From positions 20,106,350 to 20,170,349 of the forward strand of contig CM040452.1 in assembly GCA_022749755.1 (NCBI GenBank): a DNA stretch of 64,000 nucleotides. The letters are read 5' to 3'. Position numbers and translations under genes: made by a program. This DNA is from Azadirachta indica (taxonomy: Eukaryota; Streptophyta; Magnoliopsida; Sapindales; Meliaceae). The notes beneath the pieces are model-generated. The model was given only the letters and a program-made list of their open reading frames with translations. It was not told the DNA's origin and did not search any database. Of this stretch, positions 23,271-35,600 are shown piece by piece; positions within the stretch are counted from its first letter, which is position 1, and every line of letters begins with the position of its first letter.

Positions 23271-24140
23271 ATAGAATTTTTACTGCAAGAGAGACATATT
23301 ATTTATGTTTCTTCCTTTTCCTTTTACTTTATTCTTTTGCTCAATATTTTTTAAATAATAATCAAACCAATGTATGATCTTTATATAAAGTTCATTGACA
23401 TAAGGAATTGTAGCCTACACTTATGCTTGAAATAAATGGAAGCTAGCTCAGGATTAATTTGAGATAAAAGAGTAAAACTAAATGTACACAATTCAAGTTT
23501 TGTCCTCTAGGCGTAGCGCAGGCGGTCTGAGATACACTTAAAATTTTCAAACCATTTTAATTTCAAGTAACAATAGAGAACAAGTGTTGGTTGTTTTGTA
23601 GGTAAAGTTTCTCACTCCCTTTCAAAACCTTTAAAAAGAAAGTGTACGGCACTAAAAGTGTCTTTCAGATCAACAGCTGAGATCTCATGTATGTTTGCCA
23701 GCACCGGCTTCCTTATTCTCTGTATGTCCCAATCACATGAACAAGCGCGTAAACTCCCACTGGTTTCAGCATTCCCTTAATTAATACGTATAAGCTGAGT
23801 AAACGAAAGAGAGGAACAGTTCCTCCAAACCAGAAAGAAAACAGACACTATAGAAAGATAATATAAATAAAGAACAAAAGAGAAAAGCTAAGTGAGCTCA
23901 GAAAAAAAAAAAAAAAGAATCAAAGATTTAAATTACCTTCAGGATATTACACAAATTTTACATCAAAGATAGTCTCGCACATTTAAAAAAGGAAGTCTCT
24001 CTAGGTTAGCACTCTATATGCACTTGCAATGCTTTTAAAAAAAAAAACTTATACTGATTCTTGCCAAAAAAAAAAAAAAAAAAAAAAGAATCGTACATAA
24101 AACAGTGACCTAAATATACCTTCAAAACAATATAATAGAT
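23271..24140. other. Intergenic DNA between ABCG10 and the kinase gene
   Basis: Convergent 3' flanks. A 12-bp sequence TAGCGCAGGCGG at about 23514-23525 fits a tRNA-type A box, but no B box follows, so it is at most a SINE fragment. A poly(A) run lies near 24066-24087. No gene is seen. Confidence 0.4.
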
Positions 24141-26281
24141 CTAATTGCTTCGGTCGTATATAGAATTGTAGGTCATGGTAGCATAAGATGTTATATTTCC
24201 TGAAGAGAAAGATGAATGATCAAGCTTGCTGGAGTCTCCAGATTCAGCAGAAGATTTGTTCTTCATATCGCCCTTGTCACCTTTCAAGCCTAATAACTCA
24301 GAAAGAAGGCCAGGTTTTGATATCTTCTCTTTATCTACATCTATCTCTCCAAGGAGCATCTTGACGATAGTAGACATGGATGGTCTGAGTTTCGGCATAT
24401 CTTGTGTGCAGAGGAGTGCAATCTTCAGATATCTGTGAGCCTCTTCAACATCATAATCCCCATTCAATGAGGCATCAACCAATCCCGCCAGCTTCCCTCT
24501 CTCATGCTGTTCCCATGCCTACAGATAGCATATCACCTTAAAAAATGTTTTTCAAGATTCTAAATCTACTGCAAGAGATTAAATTAAAAGTACATGACCC
24601 TAAAGGCCATTAAAGTTCAGTATCACAAGAACAAAAGCCGTTCCAATATAATGATGTACAAATGCATACCATTTCAAGGAGATATTGTTCTTCAAAAGGT
24701 AACCGCTTGTTTGTGTTGCACCTCCCACTGACAATTTCCAGCAGCAGAACACCAAAACTGTATATATCTGCTTTCCTTGTCAATTGACCTCGTATGGCAT
24801 ACTCAGGTGCCAGATAACCTCTAAAGAAACCAAATAAGGACGTATGAGACCAACAGATGAGGTCAAAGAAAATTGATAGAATTATGAAAATGAAAATATA
24901 AATTGTGAGGCAATCCAAATCCAAGGCAACCCACTTGGCAGCCGATAGCAGACTTGTATCAGCCTGGCTAGAAGTTGTACCATGTCAAACAGTTTCATGC
25001 AATTAGATCTGAATAAACAAGATCCTATAATATTTTTTTGCAACATGTCTAAGCTATATCATCTCCAAAGTTGCCTAATATATATCAACTTCATGCAAGA
25101 GACTGATATCAGATAGTAAAGTCAATTTTTCACCTTTGAGTATCAAACAATAACCAAAGAGGCTTTAACTAGAAGGTGAGAAACTTACTCTGTTCCAGCA
25201 ACACGAGTACTGATATGAGTCTCGTTGGCTGGAAAAAGCTTTGCAAGACCAAAATCTGAAATTATGGGTGTAAGATCTTTATCGAGGAGTATATTGCTTG
25301 CTTTGATATCTCTATGAACAACATGTGGCTGAACCTCCTCATGAAGGAAAGCAAGCCCCTTAGCAATGCCAATGCAAATATCACGGCGTGTATGCCAATT
25401 GAATTGGATACTGCTGTGACCTCTACCTGAAGAAGAATAACTTATTAACTAGACAGTTGACAAACTCAAAAAGGAAAAAGTATGTATATACCTACAGCAG
25501 CTTACCAAGAAGTGTTTGCGCTAGACTGTTATTCTCAAGATAGCCGTAGACCAAAATCCTATGGTTATCTTCCACGCAACAACCATACAACTCAACCAGG
25601 TTTTCATGTTTTATATCAGCGATCACATTTATTTCTGTCAAGAACTCTCGCACCCCTTGCCTTGAGTTAGCTGATAGCACCTTTATAGCAGCCAGAGTGC
25701 CATCTTTCAACCTCCCCTGTTCATTGACTAGAGTTTCTAAAAGGAGCCAATGGTTGGAAGTTGAAACTAAATGAAGTATGCAATTAAGTATTTCTACACA
25801 AGGTTTGAGAATATCACACATGTGCAATCACCTTGTAGACAGAACCAAAACCTCCCTGTCCAATTTTATTAGCTAGACTGAAATTTTCAGTTGCCATTCG
25901 TAACTCTTTGTAACTGTACATGTTTGTATTTTGAATGCCTGAAACATCTGCACTGACGTAAATGCATTAGACCCTTTTTGACACACATAAAGCAAATTGA
26001 GGCTAAAGTTTTGTGAATATGAAACAATGCATGATTCCATATCAGATGTAAAAAGACGACATCCTGTGAGTATTTCACAACATTAGTCCTTCCCACATAT
26101 AACAAACTCTTCAGTTAATCATGGTAGAGGCTGCTAATCTAAGTGCTTAAAGTTTCATCCACAAAGCCAATCCAGTTTACTGAAGGCCCCAGCTGAAACA
26201 TTTCAATTCCATGAGAATATGCTCAATGCTTTACCTTCATTTACGTCTGCTGCGTGTGGAGGCAAGGAAGCTCTCTTCCTT
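24141..26281 (-). CDS. CRPK1-like receptor-like cytoplasmic kinase, 5' end unresolved
   Basis: Six exons join in phase: 26235-26281, 25832-25938, 25506-25716, 25189-25426, 24670-24820 and 24141-24518. They encode a complete kinase domain: glycine loop [14 protein letters not shown]-type AAIKVLS, catalytic HRDIKASN, activation segment starting SDFGLAKLF and ending at GYLAPEYA, then [15 protein letters not shown] and the RPSM region. A Ser/Asn-rich tail of about 60 residues follows, with no extracellular domain. The nearest family I recognise is At1g16670 (CRPK1), a plasma-membrane-associated Ser/Thr kinase that phosphorylates 14-3-3 proteins in cold signalling. The N-terminal exon is uncertain. 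The first in-frame ATG seen is 25919-25921 (MYSYKEL), but codons to 26281 stay open ([15 protein letters not shown]) and a further upstream coding exon may exist. Spliced leader exons near 26649-26710 and 27520-27610 are plausible. Confidence 0.85.
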
Positions 26282-27687
26282 CTGAAAAATAAAGAGAGAC
26301 AAGTCATCAGCAGCTGCTTTCAGTGAACCACCTCTGCAACTCAAATTAATCCTTTGCCCTGTATAAAGCATTAATCAGAGAATACTCATCATGTGACCAA
26401 AAAGAATTTACTCTTGTTTCACTAAAATCAGATTAACCATCGCAAAAGGAGAAAGAACAAAGGTAAATCTGCCACCCAAAGATAATGGTCATCTGACTAT
26501 AATCAACATTATCAATAATTCAATGTTATTTATCATCTGCTACATTTTCCATAGAAGGAGCAGCGAAAAGCAGAAAAAAGAAATGTAAACTTAGTTTATG
26601 CATGCAACCATAAACCCTTTAAATCAATATCTCATACACACTCGTAACTTACCAATAGGAAAACTGGTAAATTGCAAGTCTTTGCCGCAGACCCACAAGC
26701 AGTCAACTATCGTAACTTTCAGAGAGCGTCCAGATTCTTTGACAACTACTAAATTAAACCTGGAATTCATACATAATTTTATTGATTTGATCGGCTTCAG
26801 AAAGCTATCAAATTAAGAACTTACATAGACAAAACATATACATTGAAAGGGTATGAAAAATGTACGAGGCCATCTCCAACAAGCATACAGTAAATTTTAA
26901 GCAGAGTCATAGAATTCCAATATTCATAGAGAAAAAACTAGAACAAAATTTAGCTGTTAAGCAGCATCTTATCTGATGTCCTAAACTACATCAGAAAATA
27001 AAGAAATTGCTGAAGGATCCAATACAGAGACAGTTTTAGTTCATTTCTTTACTAAGAAAAGAATAAAGATCCCACATAAACAGATTTGAAATTCCATAAA
27101 TTCATTAGAGCACTGCCAGGGCGAATTATGATTATTGTAATGATCAAATAAATACACAAATTTAGAGGAATTATTAGTTATGTAGGATCATAAACGAATC
27201 TACAAAAAATTCAATCTTGACAAAGATCCTTGCTCAAAATTATTATGATCTAACTGCATAACTGCTCATATTCCACGATGAATACAGTATCTCTGCTTGC
27301 TCAGAAGGAAAAACAATAAAAAAAAAGAGCTCCTTGAATCTTGAGCTACTCATAAGATAGAACCCAGAAAAATCAAGTTGAATGCAAGGAGATGAAAGAG
27401 TTTGACTACCAAAGTTACACAACCCAGAATTCAACTTTCTTTTCTGTTCCAACTTTTCTTCCAACCAAACACGAAAGCATACGGCAAAAGAAAAAAACAC
27501 AACAAGCGGGAGAAACTCACTTCAGATGTTGCAGAAAATGGAGGAAAATAAGAGAGGAGGATAAACTGTTGGAGCTCTTGCGTAATGATAGAGCTGCTAT
27601 AAGTTGCAAGGACTCGTCTTTCCGGAGGTACGAACTTGAAATGTCAAAAATACAGCCTTTCAAGTTGTTCGGATATTTTAATTTAGA
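26282..27687 (-). other. Probable leader exons and introns of the kinase gene
   Basis: On the minus strand there is a strong donor (CTATTG then GTAAGTT) near 26650 and another (CATCTGAAG with GTGAGTTTC) near 27520. Between them is U-rich, intron-like DNA. Joining the exon at 26650 directly to the one at 26281 creates a TGA in the kinase frame, so it would be untranslated leader. No N-terminal coding exon could be fixed. Confidence 0.4.
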
Positions 27688-27781
27688 GGGGGGGGGGGGG
27701 GGGGGGTGGTGGTGGGGGGGTGTGGTGGGAGAGGTGGGGTGGGGGCGGCCGGGGCCCGCGTGGGGAGGGGAGGGGGAGGGG
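27688..27781. repeat. G-rich low-complexity tract
   Basis: A run of 19 G (27688-27706) is followed by 75 bp that is almost entirely G on the plus strand, with a short CGGCCGGGGCCCGCG core, and ends exactly at the edge of an inverted-repeat element. It has many G-quadruplex-capable runs and contrasts sharply with the AT-rich flanks. An assembly or base-calling artefact is a serious alternative. Confidence 0.8.
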
Positions 27782-28698
27782 TTTTTTAACACAGACGTAC
27801 CCTAAGATTTAATATTTTATCTCTTAAATGAAAGGTTTAAAAAAATATATAGTTACCTCCCCTAAATTATTAATTAACTATACAATTTTATATATAAAAC
27901 TATAATACCCTTAATTACTTTAAAATAAGATATAAAAGACTTAATTTATATTTATTTAAAAATTAAAAATTTAATTAATAATAATTTTACTTTACGTGTA
28001 CTTAATATTTATGAAATTAAAAATTTAAATAATGATAATTTAACTTGATAATTTTAATTTATATTTATTTAATATTTATTCAAAGTAACAATTTAATTTT
28101 TATTCATGTATCATACTTATTCAAATCTCAAATTCTAATATACAAAATCATTGCATTTTTTATTTCCCTCTTTTACAAATTTTCCGGCAATAAATTATAT
28201 TTTTATATTTTATTAAATAACTTTACAGCCTTATCAATCTCACTCTTCTTACAAAAATACTTTAATACAAGATTTATGTTATACATATTCATATTAAATT
28301 TATACTTCAATATCAATCTTATGATTCGTAAAGTAAATGTAAAATTTTGGGGTTACACAAAAAGTTTGATGAAATTACGCAATGACAGAAAATTATATAA
28401 AATATCAATATGAGTAAATTGCTGATTTTAAATATCATTAAATAAATTTTTAATTTAAATAAATATAAATTATAGTTGTCATTAATCAAAATTTTAATTA
28501 TTTTAATTTTTTAAACATCAAATAAATTGAAATTGAGTTTTTTAAAGTTTATTTTGAAGTAATTAAGGGTATTATAGTTATTTTAAGTAAAAATACTTAG
28601 TCAATTGACGGTTCAAGGGACGTAAGTATGTCTTTTTTTAAAACTTTTATTTAAGTGTTAAAATCGCAAATTTCAAAAAAGGTATATGTTAAAAACAC
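27781..28698. mobile_element. Non-autonomous DNA transposon with long terminal inverted repeats
   Basis: The two ends of this ~0.92-kb segment are inverted copies over roughly 150-200 bp. The clearest part is 27898-27928 against the reverse complement of 28549-28579, 30 of 31 bases alike. Further out, the CTTAAATGAAAGGTTTAAAA region near 27835 pairs with a similar stretch near 28650, and both ends finish near GTTTTTTAACA/TGTTTTTAACA. The interior is AT-rich with no transposase. Long inverted ends and absence of coding suggest a Mutator-type or similar MITE. I could not find a clean target-site duplication, because the left flank is the G-rich tract. Confidence 0.6.
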
Positions 28699-28860
28699 AT
28701 TTAATTTAATTTTAATTTTAATTTATGATACTATTCGTTGTTAGATCTAAGCTTAATTATTTTATCTATAATTATTTTATGGTATTTTATTTTCTTTGTA
28801 TTCTAATTTTGCTTCAAAGAAGATTTATAATGTTTTTTTTTTAATATTTTATTTACAATA

Positions 28861-29130
28861 TACCAATATTACATTAAAATTCGATCAAAAATTTGTGATG
28901 GGATTGTATATAGTACAATTTGGATAATTACACTCAATTTGAGTGATATCTACCAATATTACATCAAAATTCTATTAAAAATTTATAATGAGATCGCATA
29001 TAATACAATCTAAATAATTACACTTAATTTGAATGATATGTACCAATATTATATTGAAATTCTATGAAAAATTTGTAATAGGATCACATATAACACAATC
29101 CAAATAGGTACATTCAATTTGAGTAATATC
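28861..29130. repeat. Three-copy 90-bp tandem repeat
   Basis: Copies start at 28861, 28951 and 29041, each beginning TACCAATATTA and ending at GAGTGATATC or a close variant. Copies differ by about 10-20 percent, mostly by transitions such as G to A and C to T, as expected of an old array decaying by cytosine deamination. No reading frame runs through it. Confidence 0.85.
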
Positions 29131-29610
29131 TACTCTCACCCATAAAGAAAAATTTATCCATACTTAATATAATAAGCCTCACATATGTGACGGATATTAT
29201 TTTTTATAATTGAAAAATGAGTTTTGCTGACTATAGTTAGCAAAGGTCAAAGGCTGGACTCTAAAATAATAATCCACTCTGACAAATTCCAAGTGGCTAG
29301 AGGATTTATAACGTTAATATTATTCTATTGGATTAGATTGAAACTCTCTCATCTTTCCACGTAAATATTATTACGATATATTCCAACTGGTTTAAGAAAT
29401 TTCGCTCGACCACCCCTTAAAATAAAAAAAAAGGAATTATAACATATGTGTTGTTAAATTTTGACTCAAACTCTAGACTGACATTAAAAAGAAATTATAG
29501 TAATTAATTGATAAGTCTTACAACTAATCACATGTATGGTCTGTTTTGTAAAGTAAATACTAATTTTCAGTTCTTATTTGAGATGCAAAAAAAACACAAA
29601 TATAATGCAG

Positions 29611-29629
29611 TATATATATATATATATAT
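29611..29629. repeat. (TA)n microsatellite
   Basis: An uninterrupted TA run followed by a T-run; likely polymorphic. Confidence 0.85.
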
Positions 29630-29974
29630 TTTTTTAAAAATAATAATAAGTTATACTTTGGTAAATTTTTTGTGAGTCTTATTGCCTGCAGTGAAATAGG
29701 TTTATTTTTTAATTATAGAAAATAATATTTATTATATATCAAGTTTATTGTATTTAAATATAAATAAATTTTTTTTTTACGTATGAAAATAAAATATTTT
29801 TTAAATTAGATAAAAATATTTACATGATATTATATGTGATTTTATTATAAATTTTATTATATTTTTTTACGTAATATTAATAATGTGTATGTGTCGGTAA
29901 TATTAAAAAGGAGAAGAGAGAATAATGATTACATTGATTAAAGATTAAAGATAAGTATTAATCTCACAAAGTAC

Positions 29975-30070
29975 GTGCAGCAGGCACAGTTGGTCTAATT
30001 AGTTACTTTTATTTTCAGAATAATCTTTATTATGATCTCAAATTCAATTTTTTTTATATGAGTCTTAAAT
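29975..30070 (+). mobile_element. Possible tRNA-derived SINE relic
   Basis: An A-box-like AGGCACAGTTGG (about 29982-29993) is followed some 40 bp later by GATCTCAAATTCAATT (about 30034-30049), a mutated form of the B box GGTTCGAATCC. The order and spacing are those of a polymerase III SINE head, and T-rich sequence follows. The B box is poor, so this is tentative. Confidence 0.25.
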
Positions 30071-31137
30071 AATAATTTGTTTTTAATTTGTCAATATAAT
30101 TATTATAAATACAGATAAAACTTCAGTAATTATAATTAAAAAAATATTTAAAATTAACCATAAAAATCTTTGGTCTTTTCAAATATTAATATATTTTCGT
30201 GAAAATATATGTCTGTCTTGGTCTCGGCTTGGGCAGGCTTGACCGTTGTATTACATCAGATGAGCGTCAGGTCAACGAAGAATGATGACGCTCATAAGCT
30301 TTCCAGCCTGCCGACGCGGGCAACGTTTGAAGTTGTAGCCGCCTTTGAAATTAGAATCGTTAGATTTGGAAAAATATAAAAATCGGGGTAAGACAAGTGC
30401 CTTTTAATTAGAGAGACGGAGAGTATAGACTGGTCTAAAATTAAGAAAATTATTATTATTTATACAGTATGAACCTCAAACAATTTATTGGGACTGTAGT
30501 ACAAGTCGAATTGGCAATTTATTACTTCAAAAATTTTCTATCTTGACCTGAGCTGACCCCAAATTTAAAGCTAACGCCAGCTGCTTTCCCTCTCAAATCT
30601 CAATTATAAAACTTTTGAGACCACAACAATTCTTTAATTAATCCACAGTTTTTGCAGGCCTGACTTTCTGGCTTTTGTAAGGACACAATCAAATGTATAG
30701 AGTTATATATCATTTTCATTATGTTAAATTTTGATGAGCTCGAAACTAATAATTCTAATAAGATACACCTCTGACACGCTATTAATTAAGATATTTTAAA
30801 AAATTAAAAGTAATTAAACATGTGTTGTTTCATCCTCAATGCCTGGCCGCCAAAATTGATTGGTAATTTGATACATATAATGTAATTAACCGAATATATA
30901 TTATATAAATAGGTGTGAATTGAGATGATAGCAATTAGCATCCAAAATTTTGATTTTTCTTCACGTTTCTCAAAAGGGTGTGTACGTGTTTCCTAAGGGT
31001 TTGTTTGGTTTTTATTGACTGCAGGATTAAAAGTCAGCTTACTTCAAAAGATCCAACATATATCATCATCGCGGAAATTAATAAATTTGCATTGCTTATT
31101 AGAGTTAAAAGATTTAATAAGAAAATGACAAATGTTT

Positions 31138-31173
<36 letters not shown>

Positions 31174-32189
31174 GAAAAAAGCCATCTTATTTAGTGAAAA
31201 GTAGCTATGTAATTGGTTTGAAATAGTAGTATCGATTCAATTAGTGAGAAATAAAAGACATTTTACACAATAATAATTCAGTGCTTTCTACAATAGTTGT
31301 AGTCGTACCCAATAAAATATTACTATCTGAGAATATTTACGTTACAAATTGTTTTATTGTATAATTTTTAATTTCTTTCTTTTTAGAATTTTATAATTTT
31401 AAATGTAACTTATAAACATAAATGGGAAAAAGGATTGAGACGTCCAAACTAAAAAAGTTAGAGTATATTAATAAAGTAAAAAAGGTACTACAATATCATA
31501 ATTGAATAGTTACAAACTAACGGCCAACCAACCAACCAACCAAACAAAAAAGCACTACAATAGGCAAGGTCTCATTAGCTTTTGAAGGATCGAATGGTGG
31601 AATTTAATTGGTTTTAATACTATATTGCCTTCCTTGAACTACCATAAAATTAAATCTGATTCGTAAACACTGATCTGAAGACCCACACGACCACAACCAT
31701 TCAACTTCTTTTGAAATGTCAAAACCATGAAGTAATAAGGATAAATTTTGTCAGACCTACTCTTGACAAATTGCAAATAATAAGAGCACACTTCTGATAA
31801 AATTAATAATAATGAAATAGTAAATATATATTTCTTTTCATTTTGTTTTGATTAAAAATTTGCTTTTATTTTAATTAATAAACTTGGAAAATATTCTAAG
31901 TCATTGTATTATCGATCATCTTGATGCAGTTAACAAGATTGCAAACTACCTTTTTTTTTTTTCTTTGGAAATTGGGATTTTTTTTTTTTTTTTTTTTTTG
32001 GGAAATTGGGATCTTCCTAGTAGACCACACCACTCATACATCAAGCGTAGCAGTCACTTCACCTCTGAAAAATTTCTGATCTTCCCAGCAGCAAGGATGT
32101 TGATGTTGTACAAACCGGCGTTCTCTTCCCTATCTCAGTTTTCAACGCCTCAATTTCTCTTTTTTACCATATAATAAGAGGTTTTATGA

Positions 32190-32516
32190 ACTTGGTCGAC
32201 AATTTTCTACAACACCATAACAATTCAAGCATGCGATGCCCCTCATATTAATCAATGGATTAATATCGCAGTAACCGCTCCAAATCATTTGGGGGTTAAT
32301 GTTGGTGGTGATGTGAAGAGTCCTGACTTGTCTAGCTACTCCGTTGCTCTCCTCTTCTTCGAGCTACTGCAAGACGATCCAATTTTGTTGACAGATGAAT
32401 TACTACTCCTTTCAATTATTTTAACAGTAAACACATCTAACAATAAAGTCACTATCAAATTTTACGTAAAACAGTTTAACTACGTAGTGACACTTCATGA
32501 ACTCATTTATTTATAA
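32190..32516 (+). other. Open stretch of unknown origin, possible gene relic
   Basis: From about 32190 a frame stays open to 32516, with a more normal base composition than its neighbours up to ~32390. It reads TIQACDAPHINQWINIAV, later VGGDVKSPDLSSYS and VALLFFELLQDDP, then degenerates. There is no ATG near the start and I cannot match it to a family. It may be a remnant exon or chance. Confidence 0.15.
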
Positions 32517-32674
32517 ACAAACTATTGTACAAACCCGGCCGCAGTGTGAGTCCATATTCAAACATGAATTCAGCTTTCCATTTCACCTCTCTAGCACATA
32601 TAGTAGTAATTGGAACATAGACTAGGAGTCTAGTAGTAGCTGGGTGATAACAGGAAACACTCACACAAGCTTCT

Positions 32675-35600
32675 TTACATGCGACTGAAAAGCATTATCT
32701 TTGCTAGCTCTAGTGCTTTGTTGCGACCAAAAAACTTCTCCACAGTTGCCAGTGCAAACTCCATGGAAGTTCCTGGCCCTCTGCTGCTGATGAGGTTGCC
32801 ATCAACCACAACCCTGTTCTCAATTTCACTCTGATCTGACAGCTTGTTGCACATTGCAGGAAAAGCTGTAGCTTTCTTACCCTGAAAAGAAATTAAACAT
32901 ATGTTTCAATTGGAAGCACTGTACAGGGAACAACATCTAATGATCTGAATTGGAAGATTATGCAATTAGAAACCAGCATTTAGAGTTGGAAGACATAACA
33001 CCTTAGACTAGAGCCACAATTCTAAATGAAAACAATGCTATTTATGAAGCAGCAGGACTAGTTGTGTTTGTAATTTGTTAGCAAACAGCACATAATTCAT
33101 CAGTTACTACACAATATGAGATAAGACCAGGTTGTGCATCATTTATAAAAGCACAAAAGACTACTATATCTTCCTTCAAGCTCAGAGTAAGTGGTTCAAC
33201 TAAGGAAGAAAATACTTAACCAAATATAGTAAAAGTAATACCTTGAGTAAGCCATGGGGCTCCAACACTAGAGCTGGGGATGCACATATAGCACCATAAG
33301 GTTTATTTGACTCCTTTTGCTTCTTTAGCATAGTAACCAATTTCTCTGACTTTGCAAATGCTTGAGCACCACCAAGTCCGCCCTGCAGATAGGTACAATG
33401 TAGTTAGTTCAGCCAATAATTTGGTAAAGACTATAGAACAAGAATGTACCCACTTACTGGCAAGACAATCAAGTCAAATGAAAGTTTAGAAGCCTCGTCA
33501 AGGAGCACATCTGCCACTAATTTAACTTGTCGGGAAGCCAAAATTTCTAGTTTATCCTCAACTGAGGCAACCACAACATTTGCTTTAGCTCGTCGCAGAA
33601 TATCAATAATCATGACAGCTTCCATTTCCTCTGAGCCATTTGCAATAGGTACAAGAACCTAGAAGGAAAGAAATTAAAAGATTCAATAGAAACTTTCATT
33701 ATAGCAAAGTAGCAAGTCACATCACAATTTCATGATAATTACGGAAGATCAGACTGTAATGTTACACATTTTGGAACAGTCTAGTTGAAACTTGAAAAAG
33801 CTTTTCCCCAGGATTCCGCTCCACAATTGATGCACATTCAAACAATTCAATAACAACAAATGCAAAAGAAATAATGCGGGGATGTAAATCTATTGCATTA
33901 AATAGTAAAACTTAAACTTTCAAAAAATAAACTATATTCACTATTTTAAAAAGCAATTGGATCTATTAAAATATCAAACAAGGACCAGCTTGGTATTTGC
34001 AGAGCTCATGTGAAAAGGAAGCCTGGAGCATTTGGAGGTATTGAGCATTGCATATTGAACTCAAGTCAGGGATCCTACAGACCTTATGTCCAGTTTTAGT
34101 TTTCACTTCATTGAACTACAATGTCCTCCTTTCAAGTAGTTAATAGCCTGGATTTTGTCTTTACATTGTTTTTCTCCTCTAGATTCTCTCCCCAACCAAA
34201 GCCCCCAGCCAAACAGAAAACCCCTTTTGGCCGCCTTTTTCTGCCACTTATTCATCATAAAAACAAATTGACCACCTCCAACATGTTAAACAAACAATTT
34301 AAGCCAATCATATATATTATGCTGAATGTGTATGAAAGATAACTCAGGTTCTATATTCTGTTGAACATGTATGAATAAAAAACATGAGAGAAAAGCAAAC
34401 ATATGATATTGAATGTCCAATGTCACCTGAGGGCAATTATCAAATGTCCACTGCATTGGATTGATTTCAGTAATAGAATATTCATCCCCATGGTTTGAAC
34501 GCATCACCTAACCACAAGATGATAGTAAAGATTCATGCACGAGAAAGATAAAGTTGAGAGACAAATAATACCAGAAAAATAAAAATAATTGCATTAAAGA
34601 GAATTGATCAGCGAAAACATGAAGCTTAATCAATGCATACTCTAGAAATTGGTTTCAAAACCTTAAGTGGACCAGCAGCATAAAGCACCGAATGAATACC
34701 TAAAGCAAGTAGTTAAAAATTCCCCCTGACCTAGTGTTATTGAGTTGACAACCTTCCAATTAGATACATCTGATGAACTTATTTGAATGGATTTTCCACA
34801 TATTCCTAACTAAGAAACCTCTAAAATTTCATTAAATTGAAGCACTAAAGATAAAGTTGATACCAGCGGCCCAGAAACTTCAGCAGCTTTTTCTTTTCCA
34901 TACAATTGCTCAACCAGTGCAACAGCAAACTCCATGGTAGTGCCAGGTCCACGACTAGTAACAACTTTGCCATCCTGCTGAACTCTTGATTCAACAGTTG
35001 ATGCACAAGCAGGTGCTAATTGCTCCATAAATGATGGATAACAAGTGGCCTATAGAAAATGAATATCCACTTAAATTTGAACTTAATAATCATTGACAAG
35101 AAGAAAACTCAACTCTAACATAAATATTAGTGAGATTCCCAAAATAAAAGTATGAAACATCAGAACTGTTATTTAATCCTTACCTTCAATCCCTTCAACA
35201 AGCCCCAAGACCCCAGCGCCACAGCTGGCGAAGCACAGACGGCAGCATAAAGCCGTCCATCCGAAGCCTGTTTCTTCACCATGCTTTCTAGTTCTCCACA
35301 GTCTTTCAGATTGGTAGCACCTGGCATGCCACCCTATAGTGAATAATTAATAAAACAAATAAACAAAGACAAAGAATCAGCCAACTCAATAAATAATTCA
35401 AAAAAACAGCAATAAAAGAAACTGAGAAGTATGAATACGCATACAGGATTAAACACAGAAATGCATTTCACAGACTACAAAATTCAGAACTTAAAATGTA
35501 AAAGAATCGGATAAAAGGATCCTCCGGTCAAAGCGCTGATAAACAATGAAAAGAAAAGAAAGAACGCACGGGGCATTTTAGACATCCCATCATTTAAATG

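Larger units (their letters stand above)
29131..32674. other. Gene-poor, repeat-rich intergenic region
   Basis: AT-rich DNA with a (TA)n run at 29611-29629, a SINE-like fragment near 29980-30070, a perfect 10-bp inverted repeat at 30260-30295, and AAAAG repeats near 31140-31180. Two T-runs separated by a duplicated GAAATTGGGAT segment lie at about 31950-32012. No full gene was recognised. Confidence 0.5.

Noticed and set aside
23510..23545. A possible tRNA gene or SINE start (A-box match TAGCGCAGGCGG)
   Set aside because: No B box, acceptor stem or cloverleaf could be drawn downstream.
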